Source: Candidatus Hecatellales archaeon
Lineage (GTDB): Archaea; Thermoproteota; Bathyarchaeia; Hecatellales; Hecatellaceae
Direction of reading: 5' to 3'
DNA length: 8,621 nt
Assembly (NCBI GenBank): GCA_003662305.1
Contig: QMXU01000040.1
Location: 1 to 8,621, forward strand
Shown here: positions 5,624 through 8,621 of the stretch, piece after piece
Position numbering within the stretch: the first letter of the stretch is position 1
Layout of the letters: every line of letters starts with the position of its first letter
The notes under the pieces: generated by a model
The model's database searches: none
What the model was told of the DNA's origin: nothing
Seen by the model: the letters and a program-made list of their open reading frames with translations, nothing else
Translations under genes and position numbers: made by a program

Positions 5624-6775
5624 TTGACAGGTTTATCCGCAATTCCCACAGCAAAATATCTTATCCACGCAAGGTTTGAAGTAAACGGTGTAGTGGAGAA
5701 ACCCGACGTTATAGGAGCAATCTTCGGGCAGACGGAAGGACTCTTCGGACCTGAACTGGACCTGAGAGAGCTTCAGAAAAACAACAGGATTGGACGTATA
5801 GAAGTCAACCTGAAAACAGAGCATAACCGGACTGTTGGAACCATAACCTTAACCTCAAGCCTAAACATGGCTACCACAACCCTCCTAGCTGCAGCCATAG
5901 AAAGCGTTGACAGGGTTGGCCCTAAAGAAGCCAAAGTCTGGATTGAAAGAATAGAAGACGTGAGAGAAGCCAAACGGAAGCAAATAGTCCGCAGAGCCAA
6001 GGAGCTTCTGAAAAAGTGGAGTGTTGAAACAGCACCTGACACCGAGGAGCTCATCAGAGAGGTTTTCGCAGCAGCCAAGTCACGGGAAATCTCAACCTAC
6101 GGCCCGGAGCAGCTTCCAGCAGGACCGGACGTAAACTCTTCACCCTCCATAATCCTGGTTGAGGGAAGAGCTGACGTTCACAACCTGCTCCGGTGCGGCA
6201 TAAGAAACGTGGTTGCCATAGGCGGAGCTAAGATTCCGGAAACCATCGTCAAGCTCAGCCACGAAAAAAAGGTAACAGTCTTCCTAGACGGCGACAGGGC
6301 TGGAGACCTAATCCTCAAGGAGCTCATGCAAAACGTGGAAGTCGACTACGTAGCCAGGGCTCCACCGGGGAAAGAGGTTGAAGAGCTTACATGCAAGGAA
6401 ATCCATGAAGCCCTAGCAGGGAAGCTTCCGGCGGCTGAAGCTAAAATAAGGCATGCAAGGGTTTCAGCCCACCCAAAAATAGTTGAAGCCGTGAACGAGC
6501 TTAAAGGAACCCTGGAGGCTATCCTCCTAGACGAGAACTATGAAGCCGTAGCCAGGCTTCCGGTAGGAGAACTGGCTGAGAAGCTTCCAGACTTCAAAGA
6601 GGTTTCAACCGTGGTTTTCGACGGCCGGGTAACCCAGAGGCTCGTGGACATAGCTTCAGAGCTTGGCGTTAAGCTGATAGTAGGCGACAGGGCTTCAGAC
6701 ATAGTAAAGCGTCCTGCCGGCCTACGTATTCTAACCTTCGACGAGGTGGCTCCTGAACCAGCTAAAGCCTCTTAA
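5624..6775 (+). CDS. dnaG: Archaeal DnaG (primase-like, exosome-associated TOPRIM protein)
   Basis: A 383-residue archaeal DnaG. The N-terminal block is characteristic: KYLIHARFEVNGVVEKP (11-27) followed by GAIFGQTEGLFG (31-42) and LRELQKNNRIGRIEV. A linker region (about 100-170) leads to the TOPRIM domain, with Glu 180 in ILVEGRADVHNLL and Asp 222/Asp 224 in FLDGDRAGDLIL. A C-terminal region has VSAHPKIVEAVNELKGTLEA and ends with an AGLRILTFDEVA segment. In other archaea DnaG is a stable component of the RNA exosome, supporting poly(A)-rich substrate handling, and has primase activity in vitro; which dominates here is unknown. It lacks the zinc-finger and helicase-binding domains of bacterial DnaG, as expected. 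The start is a TTG behind a strong GGAGGTG site. The preceding gene encodes another TOPRIM protein. Confidence 0.96.
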   Translation: MTGLSAIPTAKYLIHARFEVNGVVEKPDVIGAIFGQTEGLFGPELDLRELQKNNRIGRIEVNLKTEHNRTVGTITLTSSLNMATTTLLAAAIESVDRVGPKEAKVWIERIEDVREAKRKQIVRRAKELLKKWSVETAPDTEELIREVFAAAKSREISTYGPEQLPAGPDVNSSPSIILVEGRADVHNLLRCGIRNVVAIGGAKIPETIVKLSHEKKVTVFLDGDRAGDLILKELMQNVEVDYVARAPPGKEVEELTCKEIHEALAGKLPAAEAKIRHARVSAHPKIVEAVNELKGTLEAILLDENYEAVARLPVGELAEKLPDFKEVSTVVFDGRVTQRLVDIASELGVKLIVGDRASDIVKRPAGLRILTFDEVAPEPAKAS

Positions 6776-6806
6776 GCTATCGTTCAGCATACGGCTGGGA
6801 TGTTGG

Positions 6807-8357
6807 GTGAAGGCGGAAGCTGCAGTCCTCCTGATAGCCGTGTTCCTGTTTGCCTCCTTCACGGTTCCCCAGACTCAGGCCTTCTCCAACAGTTCAGCCA
6901 GCGTAGAAGATACGGTTCACACGGTTTCATCCTGCGTGGAGGATATTCGAGGCTTAAACTTCAAGGACAGGCCTCCTATAGAGCTTGTAAGCAGGGAGGA
7001 GGCAGCCTCCAGCTTCAACGTTTCAGAGTGGAGCGGCTGGGAGCTAGCTCAACAGGAGTATGAAGCCTTATACCTGGTTCCCCCAGGAGTCAGCGCCAAG
7101 GAGGTTCTCGAAGACTTCTACAGTTCAGCCCTCCTAGGCTACTACAGCGTCGAGAAAAAGAAGATAGTGATAGTGGAAGGGTCCGAGGAAAGCCTTAACA
7201 AGAGCGTTCTCGCCCACGAGTTAACCCATGCCCTACTAGACCAGTACTACCCTGAAACCTTCAAAAAGGAGTATGAGCTAACCGACAAGGACCTAGCCCT
7301 TTCAGCCCTTCTAGAAGGCGACGCCGAGCTGGTTGAGGAGCTCTACACCAACGCTGTTGAGCAGGGAATCTACCAAGACTGCGACGTAAACTTTAACCTT
7401 GCCTCCACCGAGAACTACCTCGGAGTAATCTACATCCAGTATTTCCCGTACTTTGAAGGCTACAACTTCGTTAAGAGGCTTCAGAAGCAGGGCTGGGAGG
7501 CTGTAAACCAAGCGTACATGTCTCCCCCTGAAAGCACTGAACAGGTGATACACCCCTCAAAATACCCCGGCGAAAAGCCTGTGGACGTTGAGGTTAAAGG
7601 AGGAGGCTTCAACGGCTGGAGCAGGCTTGGAGAAGACATCTTGGGCGAAGCCTCCATCTTCATAATGTTCTGGAGTCAGGGCCTCACGGGTTTCCCCTAC
7701 AGCGTGGAGGGCAGGCTTACCTGCAGTTCGCCGCTGTCAGACGGCTGGGCTGGAGACCGAATGGTCGTCTACAAGAAAAACGGGGAATACGGGTACGTCT
7801 GGCTTCTGATGTGGGATACAGAGCAGGATGCCAGCGAGTTCCTTGCAGGCTACCTGGAAATGCTCGACGAGATGGGTGCCAGCCGGATGGGGGACGTATG
7901 GAAGGTTTCAGCCAGCGACTACGTAACCACCTGGCAGGAGGGAGAAAAAGTTACCATAGTGAACGCGCCCAGCCTCCAGCAGATAGACGAAATAATGATG
8001 GCTGCAGGGCTGCCCATCGTGAAAGCCGAAGCCTTCAAGGCTAAAGAGCTTGGAGGAGAACTGGAATTCTCCGTCTCCCTCAAAAACCTAACCCCCGAAG
8101 ACCAGATGGCAACAGCCATCGTTCAAATCAAAGACGTGAAAGGAAGGATAGTAGGGCTCTCCTACGTTTCAGGAGCGATCCCCGCCAGCAGCAGCATAGG
8201 CTTCAACACGTATTCGCCTCCCCTTGAACCAGGAGTCTACCAGGCTGAACTATACATCTGGAGAAGCTTCAAGAACCCTGTCTCCCTAAGTCCACCTCAA
8301 TCGATGGAGGTATCGGTTGACAGCTGGCTTATCCTCTTCGACGAGTTTCCACCCTAA
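6807..8357 (+). CDS. Secreted zinc metallopeptidase-like protein (HELTH motif; resembles haloarchaeal Hvo_1808-type surface proteins)
   Basis: A 516-residue exported protein. Residues 5-20 form a hydrophobic core of a signal peptide with possible cleavage after TQA (25); no other membrane segment or C-terminal anchor is seen. A gluzincin-type zinc site is evident: HELTH at 137-141 and, 28 residues later, LLEGDAELVEELY with Glu 170 as probable third ligand. Further landmarks are STEQVIHPSKYP (243-254), GEDILGEASIF, and GWAGDRMVVY with WDTEQDASEF (336-345). These recall, from memory, the Hvo_1808-type surface protein family of haloarchaea. The last 110 residues (about 405-516) look like a beta-rich Ig/fibronectin-like domain (LEFSVSLKNL, PPLEPGVYQAELYIW). 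The GTG at 6807 was chosen because it gives a complete signal peptide; the ribosome-binding site is weak. Substrate is unknown. It begins 31 bases after dnaG, with no functional link visible. Confidence 0.82.
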   Translation: MKAEAAVLLIAVFLFASFTVPQTQAFSNSSASVEDTVHTVSSCVEDIRGLNFKDRPPIELVSREEAASSFNVSEWSGWELAQQEYEALYLVPPGVSAKEVLEDFYSSALLGYYSVEKKKIVIVEGSEESLNKSVLAHELTHALLDQYYPETFKKEYELTDKDLALSALLEGDAELVEELYTNAVEQGIYQDCDVNFNLASTENYLGVIYIQYFPYFEGYNFVKRLQKQGWEAVNQAYMSPPESTEQVIHPSKYPGEKPVDVEVKGGGFNGWSRLGEDILGEASIFIMFWSQGLTGFPYSVEGRLTCSSPLSDGWAGDRMVVYKKNGEYGYVWLLMWDTEQDASEFLAGYLEMLDEMGASRMGDVWKVSASDYVTTWQEGEKVTIVNAPSLQQIDEIMMAAGLPIVKAEAFKAKELGGELEFSVSLKNLTPEDQMATAIVQIKDVKGRIVGLSYVSGAIPASSSIGFNTYSPPLEPGVYQAELYIWRSFKNPVSLSPPQSMEVSVDSWLILFDEFPP

Positions 8358-8361
8358 GCTT

Positions 8362-8369
8362 GGAGGTGG
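8362..8369 (+). promoter_or_regulatory. Ribosome-binding site of the TIM-barrel gene, unusually distant
   Basis: GGAGGTGG follows the stop of the peptidase gene by four bases and is 12 bases before the TTG at 8382, longer than usual. No start codon lies closer in the correct frame, because the codons between 8370 and 8381 are all non-start. Confidence 0.5.
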
Positions 8370-8381
8370 CAGCCCAGAAAG

Positions 8382-8621
8382 TTGAAGGTTAAACTGGGGC
8401 TTCCATCAAACCTTTTCGCGAAGCAGAGCCTTGAAGCCTCGCTGAGCAGGGTTTGGAAGCTTAACCCTGAAGCCGTAGAGCTTGTCCTAGATAAGCCTCA
8501 CATAACGGCTGAAGAGCTGGAAGACGGTGGAAAGCTTGAAGCCAGACTTAGAGAAACCCTGAGAAGCCTAAGCCCTAAAAGGGAAATCTCGGTTCACGCC
8601 AACTGTCAAAGGATAAACCCT
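8382..8621 (+). CDS. Sugar phosphate isomerase/epimerase-like TIM-barrel protein (N-terminal part, runs off window)
   Basis: The first 80 residues of a protein that continues past the window edge. The N-terminus KVKLGLPSNLF is a first beta strand, followed by a helix, the strand AVELVLDKPHI, a long helix (EDGGKLEARLRETLRSL) and the strand EISVHANCQRINP. This beta-alpha pattern and the VHA(N/P)...IN strand end match the xylose-isomerase-like / AP endonuclease family 2 TIM barrels, in which such His residues often bind a metal ion. Members range from sugar isomerases to endonuclease IV, so the substrate cannot be named from this fragment. The TTG start is the first possible in this frame after an in-frame stop (the TAA at 8355). 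It follows the peptidase by 24 bases on the same strand and may be cotranscribed. Confidence 0.7.
   Translation, partial: MKVKLGLPSNLFAKQSLEASLSRVWKLNPEAVELVLDKPHITAEELEDGGKLEARLRETLRSLSPKREISVHANCQRINP

Noticed and set aside
6800..7063. 87-codon + strand frame starting at an ATG just before the peptidase gene
   Set aside because: It overlaps the peptidase in another frame and gives Ser/Gly/Arg-rich sequence, while the GTG frame gives a clean signal peptide and a zinc-peptidase motif.
1..8621. CRISPR arrays, insertion sequences or direct-repeat structures
   Set aside because: No regularly spaced repeats, transposase fragments or terminal inverted repeats were seen on reading the window.

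Overview
The window looks like core chromosome from an archaeon. Four lines of evidence support this: a PheS/PheT pair of the archaeal type (PheS with N-terminal winged-helix-like region, PheT of about 560 residues without the long bacterial extensions), a TyrRS of the archaeal/eukaryotic kind, an archaeal-type DnaG, and a UPF0292-like TOPRIM protein. Shine-Dalgarno sites of the GGAGGTG kind and frequent TTG starts agree. The long crenarchaeal-style TyrRS and a base composition near 50-55% G+C would suit a TACK-group lineage such as Bathyarchaeia, but that placement is inference. All genes read on the + strand.

Layout. Positions 3-365 hold the C-terminal end of a protein I do not recognise. 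A short gap with a TATA-like element leads into pheS (452-1972), whose stop codon overlaps the pheT start (1972-3657). A 336-base gap follows, whose middle (about 3691-3935) is about 64% G+C and rich in compensating helices. I read it as a structured non-coding RNA or a long structured leader of tyrS, of no family I can name. After an A/T-rich promoter-like stretch come tyrS (3994-5094), a small TOPRIM protein (5104-5589), dnaG (5624-6775), a secreted zinc metallopeptidase-like protein (6807-8357), and the 5' end of a xylose-isomerase-like TIM-barrel gene (8382 to the window edge).

How it fits together. PheS and PheT form one enzyme that charges tRNA-Phe and are translationally coupled. TyrRS charges tRNA-Tyr. 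The small TOPRIM protein and DnaG sit side by side in what may be one transcript with tyrS, with gaps of 9 and 34 bases. Archaeal DnaG is known in the RNA exosome and as a primase-like protein, so the group has an RNA-metabolism flavour. The peptidase and TIM-barrel genes follow with gaps of 31 and 24 bases and have no obvious link to translation.

The most interesting item is the structured RNA between pheT and tyrS. I found no CRISPR array, insertion sequence, tRNA or rRNA gene.
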